Assembly (NCBI GenBank): GCA_963854835.1
Contig: OY978526.1
Coordinates: 27,145,073-27,209,072 of the forward strand
Origin: Megamerina dolium
Taxonomy: Eukaryota > Arthropoda > Insecta > Diptera > Megamerinidae
Length of the DNA stretch: 64,000 nucleotides
Direction of reading: 5' to 3'
A program made the position numbers and the translations under genes. The notes beneath the pieces are model-generated. The model was not told the DNA's origin, did no database searches, and saw only the letters and a list, made by a program, of their open reading frames with translations. Below, piece after piece: positions 10,441-22,669 of the stretch; position 1 is the first letter of the stretch, and every line of letters begins with the position of its first letter.

Positions 10441-11345
10441 AATGTCAAATACAGTTGTCAAAATAGCTATTTCTCTTCAAATTTGTTTATTTATCCAAAT
10501 GCCTGCAATGTTTATAAATATATGTATATGTAAGGTACACATTTTAATAATTCATATTATTATTTTCAGTGAATATTTCTGAATACAGATGGGAATTTCC
10601 TGAGTTATTATCGCGACATATATTTAAGCAAAATTTAGAAACAACTGGGTGCCTCTGCACCCGACCAAATATGGAAATGTTTTCTAATATCAATGTGAAA
10701 ATACACAAAATATCACAACATTTTGAAGAAAATTCCTTTTTCTAAACAATATCATTACATAATCTACATAATAATTTCTCTGTAATAGCAGATATTTTGT
10801 AAAAAAATAATAAAATTTTTTAGCTTTTAAAAAGAACCATGAGTCCTCTTCCTCACAAAATATCGAATAGCGAACATCGAATATTGCTAAAAGCTCATGT
10901 TCTAATAGCATGTTCTAATGGCATATCGTTGATCTCTTGTACGTTAATTACAAGAATGAAAATTTCAACAGCTTTCACAGGGATCCTGGAAAATTATTTA
11001 TGCCGCTCATAATCGACTAATATTCAGAAGTTGAAGTCTATATTTTAAGTGTGTCCAAAGTTAATGGGTATAAAAACATTAGAGGAAAAGCTTGGTCTAA
11101 GTACTTTTGAGCTGTTAGTGCCAAATATAATCTTTTTTAAAAGGTACAGACTTGTATGTAAACAAAATGTTTTATTCATTTCTTCATTTGCATTTGATAC
11201 AAAAGGTATTTGCTCTATATTGGGGAAACCATTATTTATACATCCGTAAAATATATTTATATTTATCTAAATATTATTTATTTATATTTTATTTGTACAA
11301 ATGTCTCTAGATTAGTGGTAAATACTTCTAATACTTAATATTTTA
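10441..11345 (-). repeat. Upstream spacer of the P2 unit
   Basis: This spacer is colinear with 24470-25257 plus 28382-28640, where a hAT element interrupts it, and with 17461-18330. It contains the empty site of that hAT insertion: GTGCCAAATATAATC at about 11118-11132 is uninterrupted here. Small indels after 10765 distinguish it from the 24-kb copy. No gene was found. Confidence 0.7.
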
Positions 11346-11481
11346 ACGTTTAACCCTTGCTAACATTTACATTTCCACTTAGATTCGCTATTGGTAAATC
11401 AGTAGCAGTTGAACAACATCTACATTTTACGTATGATATGAATATCCGATCTCACTCGAGTAACATCAGCAATATGATTAG

Positions 11482-11661
11482 CTACATCAGCATTTTAAAC
11501 AGCGCACATTCCATTTCGTTTGCCACATTGACACCTTGTGTAGCTCCTACTTTCAAGCCAATACCACGTAGTTTCAGAATTGGTCCTAAAATTACTTCTG
11601 ATGTATTCAGGATTGCAACGAATAATATGAAAGCTGTTAGAAATTTTCCAAAATTCATCAT
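11482..11661 (-). pseudogene. MMNFGKF-family secreted peptide Q1, damaged
   Basis: A 59-codon open frame begins MMNFGKFLTAFILFVAILNT, a signal-peptide-like stretch with the same MNF.KF opening as the P peptides and cecropins. Compared with the sister at 28715-28948 it lacks eight codons (24 bp) of a Lys-rich segment in the middle, and it ends early at a TAG where the sister has TAC. A LINE is inserted about 30 bp upstream of its start, which probably removed its promoter. It is likely a pseudogene. An expressed short peptide cannot be excluded. Confidence 0.6.
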
Positions 11662-13879
11662 AAAACCTAGTATGTCTATGTGTTCGTAAGCAGCAGCAAA
11701 CAGTTATATGGGGGACTCTCTGGCCGGAGGGACTCTGTGTTTACCGTAAACTAAGAGGTAAACTCAGTAATGGTTGCAGATGTTATGCAGGAGCTCCAAG
11801 CACGGTACTCCGAGGGTAATGTCTGCAACCCGTACCGGGATAACCGTGGCAACAGCACCCTAAGCCAAGGTGTTGAGGTACCCGTGCCGATGGCTGAATG
11901 GTCAGCGGGTGTAAATAGAATTGGTGATCGCGAACGGTCCCCTCCGATGCCCGGGCAAAGTCGGTTGTATAAGTTGTATAAGTGCACTCTCTACGCATGC
12001 CAGCTCTGCGGACGAGTGACCAACCCTTTCCGAGCGTACTGGTGGGACCAAAAATGAATATAGACGAAATAACAAAGAAAAAAACAACATCGTTTGGTTC
12101 GGATGATGATTATAAAGCAATGACCACTGACTGTCACACAACGTAACGGATTTCGATAAGGGTAACACCCACCTCGGATGAAGGTCTCTTGTTTGCGTCT
12201 AGTCAAGATACCACAACCCGCGCTAAGGAAAGTGCCAAGCACAGCACACCTGAAACGCAAATAGAATCGACATCAAAAACAGCTCTGCAGAAGGCAAGGA
12301 CAAGAAAATTGTTAGGCATGGTCATGAAGCAGCAATACCAGAAGGCTGTCTACATATTGGACAGAATAGCTAAAAATGCAGCCACCATCCATGAACGGAT
12401 CAACAAAGATATGAAACGGTGATTGAGGAATATAAGAAGATCTTAGAACGAACACCCGCACCCACGGCGACAGAGGCCGAAAAGCGTAACCGCTCGCAGA
12501 ATGAGATTGGGAACGCCCGCCCCAAAAAAACCAAGGTCTGGGGAGGCAGAGATAAATCCATCAGCATCACCGGCGATAAGACGCTTCAACGAGGTGGCCA
12601 GAGACCATCTTCAGGTGTCGATCGTCGATGAAAACACTAAGACGCCTCAAACGTTGCAGGAAAAATGGGTGGAGGTTGAAGTGGGAATGTCGAGTCTCGA
12701 AATGAACGTCCTCGATAAAGCTGCTGGTCCCCACCCAGAGTTCGACTCGTCGGAAACTTATAAGGGCTATCGGTTTTCGCTAGACTTCCTTGCCGGTAGT
12801 GTCTCCAAACTTAGGGACACTTTTCGGGCTTGAAGCTGAAGCTGATACCGACAAGTGAGTTACCGAGAAAACCACGAGCTCGTGTTTGGTTGCCGCCGAT
12901 GTACGAACCAGGCGAAAAGCTGCTTATATGTATTAAGCTCCAAAATAGCAAGATCCAAGCTATAAACGACTGGCAACTCATGAAGTGTGAATATGCCAGA
13001 AAAACCTCCCGGCCTCTCCTCCTGGCCATCAGTGAAGAATCACTGGAAGAATTGGCAAAAGCAAAATCCGCTTTGGCCTTCGTATGGCTAAGATGAAGAT
13101 CTTCAAAGGCGGCGTGAAAGCCGAGGAAAACAACTCAGAGGAAGTCGACAATGCGGGTCAGTTGCTCAAGGAAGTCAACTTAGAATGAGAGGTCAAGGAT
13201 GCTGAGGCTCGCGCAGATTAACCTTCAGCATTGTAAGAGCGCCACCGATAGCCTCAGAATTGTACTCAGTGAAGAGGCTACCGATATCGGTCTTATTCAA
13301 GAGCCTTGGATTAGACACGATATAATTATGGGGCTCAACATCAGTAACTACAATCTCCACTACAGAAAAGGCGCAGATAAGCCCAGAGCATGCATTCTGA
13401 CGGTTGTGACGGTGTAAGAAACCGGGCGTCAAAGTGTGGTCGCGGTATCGGTGCACATGCCCTATGACAGAGAAGCGCCACCTGAAGAACTCAAACGCTT
13501 GGTGGAGCATCGCAGCTGGACATCAGCCTAATCGGGTGCGACGCAAATGCAAGGCACACCCTATGAACAGTACCACAACCAACGACAGAGGTGAGTCACT
13601 GCTAATTTTCTTACTAGATACTAAGCTCAGAATATGTAATAGGGGTAATAAGCCCACCTTCACTTTTCCAGGATTTCAGGGCTGGGAGGAGGTCCTGGAT
13701 CTTACGCAGTTGACAGCGATAGCGTATCCGTTGAGGATTGGACAGTGTCGGAAAGACCATCAATGTCTGATCACTGTCTGATATTCTTTAGTCTCCGCGG
13801 CAGATTCTACATACGCTCCATGTTTAGAAATCCTAGGAGAACTAACTGGAAAGATTTTGTCAAAATATCAGAAAATAAA

Positions 13880-13980
13880 CTTCTAATACTGCCCAAATTT
13901 AACACGCACAACAGTAATGGAAGAGAAGCTCGGCCAATGAGCCCTTTGGGGCTTTAAGTGCCACATATTTATTTTTATTT
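13880..13980 (+). repeat. 3' fragment of the tRNA-derived SINE, nested in the LINE
   Basis: The stretch CACGCACAACAGTAATGG...GAGAAGCTCGGCCAATGAGC followed by GCCACATATTTATTTTTAT is the 3' end of the SINE seen complete at 31725-32090. It interrupts the LINE coding region and creates an early stop. Confidence 0.75.
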
Positions 13981-15032
13981 CATTTCAACTAGGTGGGAAC
14001 AAATCCTGCGGAAGGATAAACTCCTCTGCCGACATAGAGAAAAAGTTAACACACTAGAGAAATCCTTAAATATGGCCTTCAACAGATCAACACCAACCAG
14101 TGTCATTAAAAACAAACGGTGGTGGACAGGAGAGTTGAAGAAGTTCAGAGACAAGGTCAGAGCAGTCTTGAGTGATTGTTATTTGATCGGTACACGACAG
14201 CCGTATAATGATATACGAAAAAAGTACAAGAAAGCGGTTAGAGTAGCAGAGGCAAAATCATGGCAATCCTACTGCATGTCAATAGAAAACTCTAGAGAAT
14301 CCGCAAGACTGAGTAAAATGTTGTTCAAAGAGGACCCCAACCCTATTATCGTTAAAAGTGATGATGGAGGATGGACGAGCAATCAGAGAAATCTTTAGCA
14401 ACGCTAATTAAATATCACTTTCCCGGCTGGTTGTCTTATAAGACAATCCATAGACCCCTATCAAGTGATATAGATAAAGAAAAGGTAGCTTTTTCGATAA
14501 ATAGCTTCAAACCATTTAAATCAGCTGGTCTAGATAGTATTATACCTCTTATGCTTCAGAAAACTGAAGATTTTTCAAACCTGGATCATTAACATATATA
14601 AAGCCTGCTTAAGCCTTACTTATATACCAGAGAGTTGAAGAAGGGTTAAGGTGGTTTTCATACCCAAGGCGGGTAAGAAAAAGCATGAAGAGGCAAAAGG
14701 CTTTGGACCGCTTAGTTTAAATTCTTTCCTACTAAAGACACTGGAAAGATTACTAGACATTCATGTTATGTCCACAGTTAATGGATACCTTCTTTCGAAT
14801 TTGCAGCACACCTACGTGAAAGCACTGAACATCATCCTAAATCTACTTCCGATCGACATTCATATATAACTAACCGCTGCGAACGCGACCACAGGGATTA
14901 GAGAAGGTGATCTATGGAATGCGAGACAGTTTGGACACACTAAAATATTACAAAGTCGAAAACAGTACGGTAAATCAGACTACATCACTTCAGTGCTAGA
15001 CTTCAGGAAGAAGTTAGAAGTGAACTTTATAA

Positions 15033-15402
15033 AAATAAAAAATAAATATGTGGCACTTAAAGCCCCAAAGGGCTCATTGGCCGAGCTTCTCTTCCATTAC
15101 TGTTGTGCGTCTTAAATATTGGACAGTATTAGAATGGACCTACTTATTTTAGCCGGTTCCGAACGGCAGAACACTTGTGACATCACTTTTTCTGAGCTTT
15201 GTCACAGAGTTCTTTTTAGAAGCTTTTTCATGGCTAGTTGTTACTGTCTGAAGAATTGCCAATTGCTTGCCGACAGGTGGGTACCGTTCGAAAGAAAAAT
15301 CTTTTCGATATTAAATTTGTTATGCATCAGGGGTTATTGAACCACGACCTACAGATCAGAAGGCGAACACACTAACCACTGAGCTACGGCACCCACAGTG
15401 AA
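15033..15402 (-). repeat. tRNA-derived SINE (minus orientation)
   Basis: Read on the minus strand it opens with GGTGCCGTAGCTCAGTGGTT, an RNA polymerase III A box in tRNA-like context. GGTCGTGGTTCAATAACCCC follows, a B box with a small change. The SINE body is next (TTTCTTTCGAACGGTACCCAC, then CGGCAAGCAATTGGCAATTC) and then the 3' end AGCCCTTTGGGGCTTTAAGT. It is nested in the LINE. Confidence 0.8.
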
Positions 15403-16110
15403 CTTTCCCACTCGAAAAACTTTCCCACTCGAAAAACTGGGACCTGGACCGTGTGGCCATGGAGGGTACCGCAGATCTCAATGTATCCAGGTCCTTTCGT
15501 CTAGGAGACTACACCAGCATCTTCCAGACAGATGTTCTTGGAATAAGGGAAGCATGTAGGATACTTAACTATAGAAGGCACATGTACAATCAGATAGTCT
15601 ACCAGCCCTTGTAGCACTTAATGCATCAGTAACCAATTCAGAAATCATAAAACGATGCAAGGAGGAGCTAAACTCACTAATGCGCAAAGTGGACATCACT
15701 CTCATCTGGGTATGTGGCCATTGATAAGGGAGCCAAGGAAAGACATTTTCAGAATCACTTCAACAATAACCGGCCACTGGCCGATGGAAGACCACGCCGA
15801 ACGGATCGGATGGCTCCACATTTACGGATGGTCCAAGGAAACGGTTTTCCATTTTCTATGCGAGTGCCCAAGCCTGGGCGCTCTGTGTCAGAGAACGCTA
15901 GAAAAATTCGAAATGGACGCTCTCAATTAAGTCGCTGAAACAAAAATAGATGATATTAGTAGGTTTATTAAGAAATCAAGGTGGTTCGATTAAACCACAT
16001 ACTAGTGGTCACACGAGTCGTGTATCAAAGTGGCGCCTTTTGTGCTAAATGAGTCTGGGTTTTTGTCTCCCAGGCTGCACCCATACCAACCAACCAACCA
16101 ACCAACGGGA

Positions 16111-16514
16111 TTAAGAAGTAATACAAAACTATTTGTACTTAATCTATTCCACAATAACATATATTATCTACAAATTGACCATCATATTTGTGATAATCAA
16201 CCCCTCTTTGTATATATGTACAATAGAAAGGCTACATATTGAATATAAGTAAAGACCTTTTTGGTAATAATAACAATTTCATTTAGCAATAATAAAGTAA
16301 TTCTTCGCGCAAGCTATTAAACTTTCTGTTTGCAATCAAAATATTTATGACAACAAAGCAACTAATACGATCTTGTGACTATGACTATACGAACATTTCG
16401 AACGAAGTAAGATAAAAAAGTATCACACAAACTAAATTTGCAAGCTTCATTAAAAAATATATTTTTTTTATTTTATGTTCTTACTAATATCGTACAAAAT
16501 GTGGTGTTGGTTCT
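16111..16514 (-). other. 3' flank of peptide gene P3
   Basis: This non-coding stretch is colinear with 9830-10085 and 23860-24114. Its left part (16110-16200) matches 28990-29090, which shows that the LINE at 11690-16110 split one repeat unit. No gene is seen. Confidence 0.5.
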
Positions 16515-16703
16515 TTACCCTAGAACACTTGTAAAGGCTTTAATAACTGTTTTATACCATGGGTCATCTATTGCTTGGAGGGCTTCCAAAGTCTTTTTGT
16601 CTAAACCAGAAGCTTTAACGGCATCTGAAATCTCGAATCCTTCGATCGTATTAAAAACGACACCTAAGACCAACAAAAGGAGGAAAAACTTTGCAAAGTT
16701 CAT
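16515..16703 (-). CDS. Small secreted peptide P3 of the MNFAKF family, acidic variant
   Basis: The product is 62 residues. The signal peptide is nearly identical to that of P2 and P5 (MNFAKFFLLLLVLGVVFNTI, then EG). The mature part of about 40 residues has diverged completely: it begins FEISDAVKASGLDKK, is rich in Asp and Glu (charge about -1), and then returns to the family C-terminus DPWYKTVIKAFTSVLG with terminal Gly. This shows that the signal peptide and C-terminal block are constrained while the middle is free. Promoter with TATAAATA at 16778-16785 (minus) is intact. No intron, no Cys. Function unknown. Confidence 0.85.
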   Translation of the reverse strand: MNFAKFFLLLLVLGVVFNTIEGFEISDAVKASGLDKKTLEALQAIDDPWYKTVIKAFTSVLG

Positions 16704-16810
16704 GTTTATTTGTTTTCCGCGTTATTAGTGTTGCAAGTTAAAGTATTAACTGATGGTAATATAAAATAAAATCTCTCTATTTATACTATCGCCGTTAGTT
16801 AGAGTCAATA
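16704..16810 (-). promoter_or_regulatory. Core promoter of P3
   Basis: The minus strand has TCTAACTAACGGCGATAG, TATAAATA (16778-16785), CATCAGTT at the family spacing and the leader TAATAACGCGGAAAAC before the ATG. It is nearly identical to the promoter of P2. Confidence 0.75.
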
Positions 16811-16892
16811 ATAATGTCAAATACAGTTGTCAAAATAGATATTTATCTTCAAAATTTTTTATTTATACAAATGCCTGCAATGTATGTATATA

Positions 16893-17460
16893 AAAGGTGC
16901 GACAAATATGTATTAAGACTCGAACCATATCTTAGCAACCAAGCGAGCGCCATCTATGTGTGAGTACATGCGTTTTGAAGCTTCAACCTTCCTCTGCTAA
17001 CTGTCAAAATTTCATGGCATTTGGTTGACATTTATTGTTTATTGACATTAATTTTACAAAACACGTGTTCGTTTGATGTTGAAATTTTAACATGAAATTT
17101 AACACACAGCACTCATTGTTCGTCAATTTTTGGCTCGGAATCAGGTCTGTGTGTTGAATTACCCTCCGTATTCACCTGATTTGGCACCGTGCGACTTCTT
17201 TTTGTTCCCAAAACTGAAATTGAAGTTGAAAGGATGCTTTTTTGATGACATTCAGACCATACAACGGGCTTGGAAGAGGGCACTGGAGGCAATTCCGAAA
17301 AATGAGCTGGAACACGCGTTTGAATCACTATTAAATCGATGTAACAAGTGTACTGAATCAGGAGGAGAATATTTCGAATAAATATACCGAAAAATTAGCA
17401 TATATCGTGTTTTAATTGTGTTTTCGAGAGGCAGTCTTAATACATAATTGTCGCTCCTTG
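16893..17460 (+). mobile_element. Internally deleted mariner element with TA duplication
   Basis: The terminal inverted repeats read AAGG[TA]GCGACAA[AT]TATGTATT then AAGACT, and TA dinucleotides flank both ends (16891-16892 and 17461-17462). Inside remains only the transposase C-terminus, open at 17130-17381: NYPPYSPDLAPCDFFLFPKL and NELEHAFESLLNRCNKC. It is inserted in the upstream spacer of P3. The sister units at 10530 and 24560 lack it. A second copy lies at 44517-45386. Confidence 0.85.
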
Positions 17461-18335
17461 TATGTATATGTAAGTTACACATTTTAATAATTCATATTAT
17501 TATTTTCAGTGAATATTTCTGAATACAGATGGGAATTTCCTGAGTTATTATCGCGACATATATTTAAGCAAAATTTAGAAACAACTGGGTGCCTCTGCAC
17601 CCGACCAAATATGGAAAGGTTTTCTAATATCAATGTGAAAATACACAAAATATCACAACATTTTGAAGAAAATTCCTTTTTCTAAACAATATCATTACAT
17701 AATCTACTTGCCCTATGGGATCATCTTCTTCAGTTTCGTACACAGATGTAAAAATAGTGATGAGTAATAACGGACGTGACAAATTTTTCTCTTACAGCAT
17801 TAAATTACAGATAAGTGTACGAAATATTAATAAATTATCTATAATGTATGTACCATATATTTAGTAAAAAACTAAAAAAAAAAAATTATTTATTTATAAA
17901 AACCATAAGTCCTCTTCCTCACAAAATATCGAATAGCGAACAGTATAACTTATATTGCTAAAAGCGATCATGCTTGAATGGCATATCGTTGATCTTTTGT
18001 ACATTAATTACAAGGATGGACATTTCAACAGCTTTCACAGGATTCTGAAAAATTATTTATGCCGCTCATAATTGACTAATATCAGAAGTTAAAGTCTGTC
18101 TTTTAAGCGTGTCCAAATTTAATGTGTATAGAAACATTACTGGTACTGACTTCTTCATTTCTTCATTTGCATTTGATATAAAAGATATTTGCACAAAATT
18201 GGGAAACCCATTATTTATATGTCCGTAAAATATATATCTAAATATATTTATTTATATTTTATTTATACAAATGTCTCTAGATTAGTGGTAAATACTTCTA
18301 ATAATATTTTAACGTTTAACCCTGGTTCATTGTGG
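17461..18335 (-). repeat. Upstream spacer of the P3 unit, continued
   Basis: This is colinear with 10540-11340 and 24570-25260, including the phrase GTGCCTCTGCACCCGACCAAATATGGAAA. It ends at about 18335 where the TATACCCTGC repeat begins. No gene was found. Confidence 0.65.
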
Positions 18336-18364
18336 TTATAAAAATTCTTAGTTTTTCATTTTTT

Positions 18365-19930
18365 TTTTCGAAATTCAATGCAATGAAAGCATGACACGCC
18401 CACTTCTTTATGTAAAATATAAACAAAAGCTTTTAAGCGCCATAATTTACAAACTATTTAGCATAGAACAACCATATTTAAATTGTAAATTAGTATTATA
18501 AGGACAACTAAATGTACAAGCAATGGCTTGCCCATTTATATTTATGGTAGCTCCCATAAAAAAGCACTGAATTTCTTTTAAATTTCAACTCCTTTTACTT
18601 TGACAGTTTTTTGCCTAGAGCAATCACAATTAATACTTGGATTAATATCGTGGTCGGAAATAATGTGGCATGAAAACAGCATACCACGCCCACTTGTAAA
18701 TGGGGCTGTCACACGAAGTTGCGAAAATTAAAAATAAATTCAACCGCTATAATTCACGACCAAATTTTAGACGTGGATTAATATTACGAAGATAGTTATA
18801 TAATTAGAGTCACAAACACTTTTAAAGACATACAAAGATTCGGAATTATCTTAAACTTTAAAATACCCATAATTTACAAAATACTTCTCCTAGGTCAACC
18901 ATATTTCAGGTGTAGCTTAGTATTATAGGCAGAAGTTATTCCTCAACAAATTGGTGAGCCACGCCTACTTCTTAAACTAGCTGTTATACAAAGCAGTGGA
19001 AATTGAAAATAGATGGATAAATAGATGGCGAGCAAACTTTTTGTATATATATCTACATATGCAGGGTATAATTTGGTCGGCCTCAGCCATTTTTATACCC
19101 TGCATAATGTAATATGCAAGGTATATTCATTTCGGTCAGATGTTTGTAACCACTTGAAGAAATCTCCAGAGATATAGAAAATTATATGTATTCGTGATCA
19201 GCGTCGCTTAAATTTTCGATTTAACGATGTCCGTCCGTCCGTCCGCCCGTCTCTCCGTCACCTGGCTGGTTCGCTCGATAAGTTGAGCAAATATTAAGAT
19301 TAAGATTAATATGTTAGTCGGAAATAAACTGGCAAAAAATCATCGTGCCACACCCACTTCTCATACAAAGTTGCGGAAATTAAAACAATTTTTAACCTCT
19401 ATAACTTACAATCTATTCATCGTAGAACAACCATATTTACGTTGTTGATTAGCATTGTAAGGAAAACTAGATGTAGAAGAAATAGGCGAACCACGCCCAC
19501 TGTTTATAGTAGGCCCCAAACAAAATGACCGAATTTCTTTTAAATTGTAACAGCTCTAACTTCGACAATCTTTTGTCTAGAACATCCATACTTGACAATG
19601 TCGTAATCGGTAACAATATGGGATGAAACTAGCATGCCACGCCTCCTTCTTAATAGGTCTATCTACACAGTTGCGACAAAAAAAATTCAACCAAATATAA
19701 GGTGTGGATAAATATTGCAAAGATAAATAGATTTCTAAGAAAGAGGCGCCACGCCCACTACTAAGCTTCGGAATTATCTTAAAAACCCCATAGAACCCCC
19801 ATAACTTACAAAATACTTCGTCAAAGTCAACCATATTTCAGGTGTATCTTAGTATTATAAGCAAAAATTATTCCTTAAAAAACTGTTGAGCCACGCCTAC
19901 TTTTTAATGTAGCTCCTATACAAAAAACCG
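18365..19930 (+). repeat. Two abutting copies of the TATACCCTGC composite repeat
   Basis: The first copy ends at 19085 with ATATGCAGGGTATAATTTGG, then TCGGCC. The second starts within a few bases with TTTTTATACCCTGCATAATG at 19092-19111 and carries the GTCC microsatellite and the CACCTGGCTGGTTCGC block. Internal units with GCCACGCCCACT boxes are degenerate. Non-coding. Confidence 0.75.
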
Positions 19931-21895
19931 GCAATAATAACAACAGTATCTGACTCGTAGCGAGCGGCTGCAATAGCGTTTGTCTTGCATCAAACGGCTA
20001 AATTGAGAAATGCTACTCCCAGTAGCTATATCTAAGTTGGGAGCCCCATCGTGCGGATAGGGACCTTAGGCTAACAACTTACTGTTCCCGAATTAATATT
20101 GTTACTGAAACTATAACAAAAGAAAAGAAAATAAATAAACACCCCACGACGACGACTCGCTAGAGAAGCAGAACGCCTAGGCATAGATATTTTAGGCATC
20201 TCGGAGGTGTGGTGGACTGATTTCGGCGAGCATAAACTTTCTTCTGGTCAAATCCTCCTATATTCGGGTCTGCAAGGGCAAAACGCTCCACATTTATATG
20301 GAGTCGGAAGCCTGCTCACAAAACAAACTCATCAAGCTCTTCTTAAGTGGGATCCTATAGATGAAAGAATTATATATGCAAGATTCAGAAGTAAAGCCCG
20401 TAACGTCTCGTTAGTACAGTGCTACGTACCTACCGACGAAGCTGACATAATTAAGAAAGAAAAATTGTATAATAAACTCACCAAATTAATTAATAACATA
20501 CTACAAGGAGACATCTTATTACTTTTGGGCGACATGAATGCGAAAGTAGAAGATAGCAACTTATAAACTGCAACTGAATAAACATGGCTTGATAGTTGTT
20601 TACTGAATTCTGTAGCATTGCTGATTTAGCAATACACTATATCCTCATAAAAATACACATAAAGTGACTTGGGTATCACCAGATGGCAGAACACAAAACC
20701 AGATCAACCATATATGCATTAGTCGCATGTGGCGTGGGAGTCTTTTAGACGTCCGCAACAAGGGTAGTGCTGATATTGCTTCCGATCACCATATTGTAAT
20801 TGCCACAATCCGAATTAAGTTAACCCAACCAAAGAAAAAAGAACAAAACCCCAGAACCCGCTACAATGTTTATAAATTGAAAGACCCAAACATCAGACGC
20901 AGCTTTGTAGAACGATTAAAAACATACTGCCGTAGCGCTCCAACCAGTACAACGACTCTTGAAAAACAATGGAGCAGTTGTAAAGAGGCTTTCGTTGACA
21001 CCAACGAAAATGTGCTAGGAAAGCAGAGAAAAAGATGTGAAGATTGGATCTCTGAAGGAAAACGGCGTAAAATTGATGAGAGGAAGGAGGCAAAAGCGGA
21101 AATTAACAGAGCAAAAACAAGAAATGCAACACTAGTTGCATAGCGCAAATTCTCTGAAATAAACAAATCAGTTAAGAGACTATGCAGAAAAGATAAACGC
21201 AGCCTCATAAATTCCATCGCCGACGATGCTGAAAAAGCAGTTGCTACTGGTAATATCAAGCTTCTGTACGATTGTTCTCGCAAAATTACAGGCTCAAACA
21301 CTGAAACAAAAATCCCAATAAAAGATAAAAATGGAAAACTGAAAACCGATTCTGCGGAACAACTGAAGCATTGGCATGAACACTTCCAGGAAGTTTTCAG
21401 CGTATCTGAACATAGCCTTTTTCAAACGGACACCTTGCCACCTTATACCCAAGTGAAAAGAATCAGCCATGTAAACTCATCTTCACCTACGATGGAGGAA
21501 TTAATAACCGCAATCAAAAGTATTAAAAATGGAAAATCAGCAGGGATGGACAATATTTCCGCTGAAATGCTAAAAGCTGATCCTTCTGTGTCAGCTTATC
21601 TCCTGTTTCCAATTTTCAATGCGGTGTGGGAATCAGAGGTCTTACCAGACGACTGGATACAAACAAATTTAGTTAAAGTAGCAAAGAAAGGTGTGGCCAC
21701 TGAGTGCAGCAACTGGAGAGGCATTAGTTTATTATGCGTGACTCTAAAAGTGCTTCGCAAAGTCATATTAAACCGCATAGGGTACAAGATAACTGGTAAA
21801 ACTTATAGAATTGTAATTCGTACTCTTACAACAAAAACTATTCTAGGCATTTCAACCGCTCAACCGGTTTATCGCACAATGTAATTTTTTTTTTC
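19930..21895 (+). mobile_element. LINE with endonuclease and partial reverse transcriptase
   Basis: This plus-strand non-LTR retrotransposon is 3'-truncated. It has an endonuclease at 20160-20566 with GISEVWW (after 20195), QCYVPTDEAD and LLLLGDMNAKVEDS. The endonuclease C-terminus at 20664-20820 contains the conserved SDHH. The reverse transcriptase start at 21435-21790 has NGKSAGMDNISAEMLKAD and SNWRGISLL. Frameshifts separate these parts and the catalytic YADD region is missing. A G+C-richer leader lies at 19970-20100. Confidence 0.8.
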
Positions 21896-22490
21896 TCTTT
21901 GTTCTCGACAGTAAATAAAATTGTTTATAGTAAGTATTTTTATAGTACGAGTATAGTGCTAACTTATCGCCGGAAATTATTTGATTTGGAAAATTAATGT
22001 CATTGCTTATTCCAGCTGAGCATCTTATCAGTAAGTTGTTGTTATGAACAGCAGAATTCTTCAGACTTTACGTTTAACTTAGCTTAATCATAGCTTAACC
22101 ATACTTACTAGCGTATTTGTATTAATTCCACCTGTACTTACCCTATGAATTTCATTGTTATTCATAAGTAAAATTCAAATTAATTTTGTGGTATGATTTT
22201 AGGCAAATTTTTATTACAAACATGATGCCTAATGAAATATTTTGTGATACTTGTAAAGGAGTATCCGAATAACTTGAACATGATGCTTCTTTTGTAGCCT
22301 TTCAAACTCGATCAAATATTTTAGCACCTATAGTATCACCAGTTAGTGCCACAGTTCTAACCCTGAACTTGATCTCTTGTGCATACGATTTCCAATCAAA
22401 ATCATATCTTGACGAACTCAACAATAACTTCTTCAAAAACAAAAGTGTATTCTTTGAAACGGTGCCCTCATTCTTCTGACAGTAACGAAT
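21896..22490. other. AT-rich stretch, nothing recognised
   Basis: No domain-bearing frame or clear repeat boundary is seen between the LINE end and a SINE fragment. Confidence 0.35.
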
Positions 22491-22494
22491 TGCA

Positions 22495-22610
22495 GAGAAG
22501 AGCTACTGCGAACAAATTTTTGTCACAGAGCTCTTTTAAAAAGCATTTTTTGCAAATTGTAACTGCCGGAAAAATTGGCAATTACTTGCTGATAGGTGGG
22601 TACTTACTTA
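22495..22610 (-). repeat. SINE body fragment
   Basis: The text GTCACAGAGCTCTTTTAAAAAGC, TAACTGCCGGAAAAATTGGC and TTGCTGATAGGTGGGTAC corresponds to the body of the tRNA-derived SINE, diverged and lacking both ends. Confidence 0.6.
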
Positions 22611-22669
22611 CTTATGGGGCCATAACAACCGAATATCGATTTAGGCCGAAAATAACATGCTTCGCCAGC

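Larger units (their letters stand above)
11690..16110 (+). mobile_element. Degenerate R1/LOA-like LINE with RNase H and (CCAA)n tail
   Basis: This decayed non-LTR retrotransposon lies on the plus strand. After a 5' leader (11700-12180), a gag-like ORF1 is split over 12189-12422 and 12501-13096. An endonuclease start at 13199 reads LAQINLQHCKSATDSLRIVL with IGLIQEPWI. Reverse transcriptase pieces are at 13958-14869 (AGLDSIIPLMLQ; VVFIPKAGKKKHEEAKGF). An RNase H part at 15470-15590 and a C-terminal zinc-finger-like end at 15655-15930 (CECPSLGALCQRTL) follow. The 3' end is a CCAA repeat at 16085-16108. The coding regions are multiply frameshifted and parts of the RT are deleted. Two SINE pieces are nested inside. 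Confidence 0.8.

Noticed and set aside
20870..21301. 143-codon minus-strand frame inside the LINE at 19930-21895.
   Set aside because: Antisense of the region between endonuclease and RT of the LINE. Serine/leucine-rich composition is the usual shadow of Lys/Glu-rich coding DNA.
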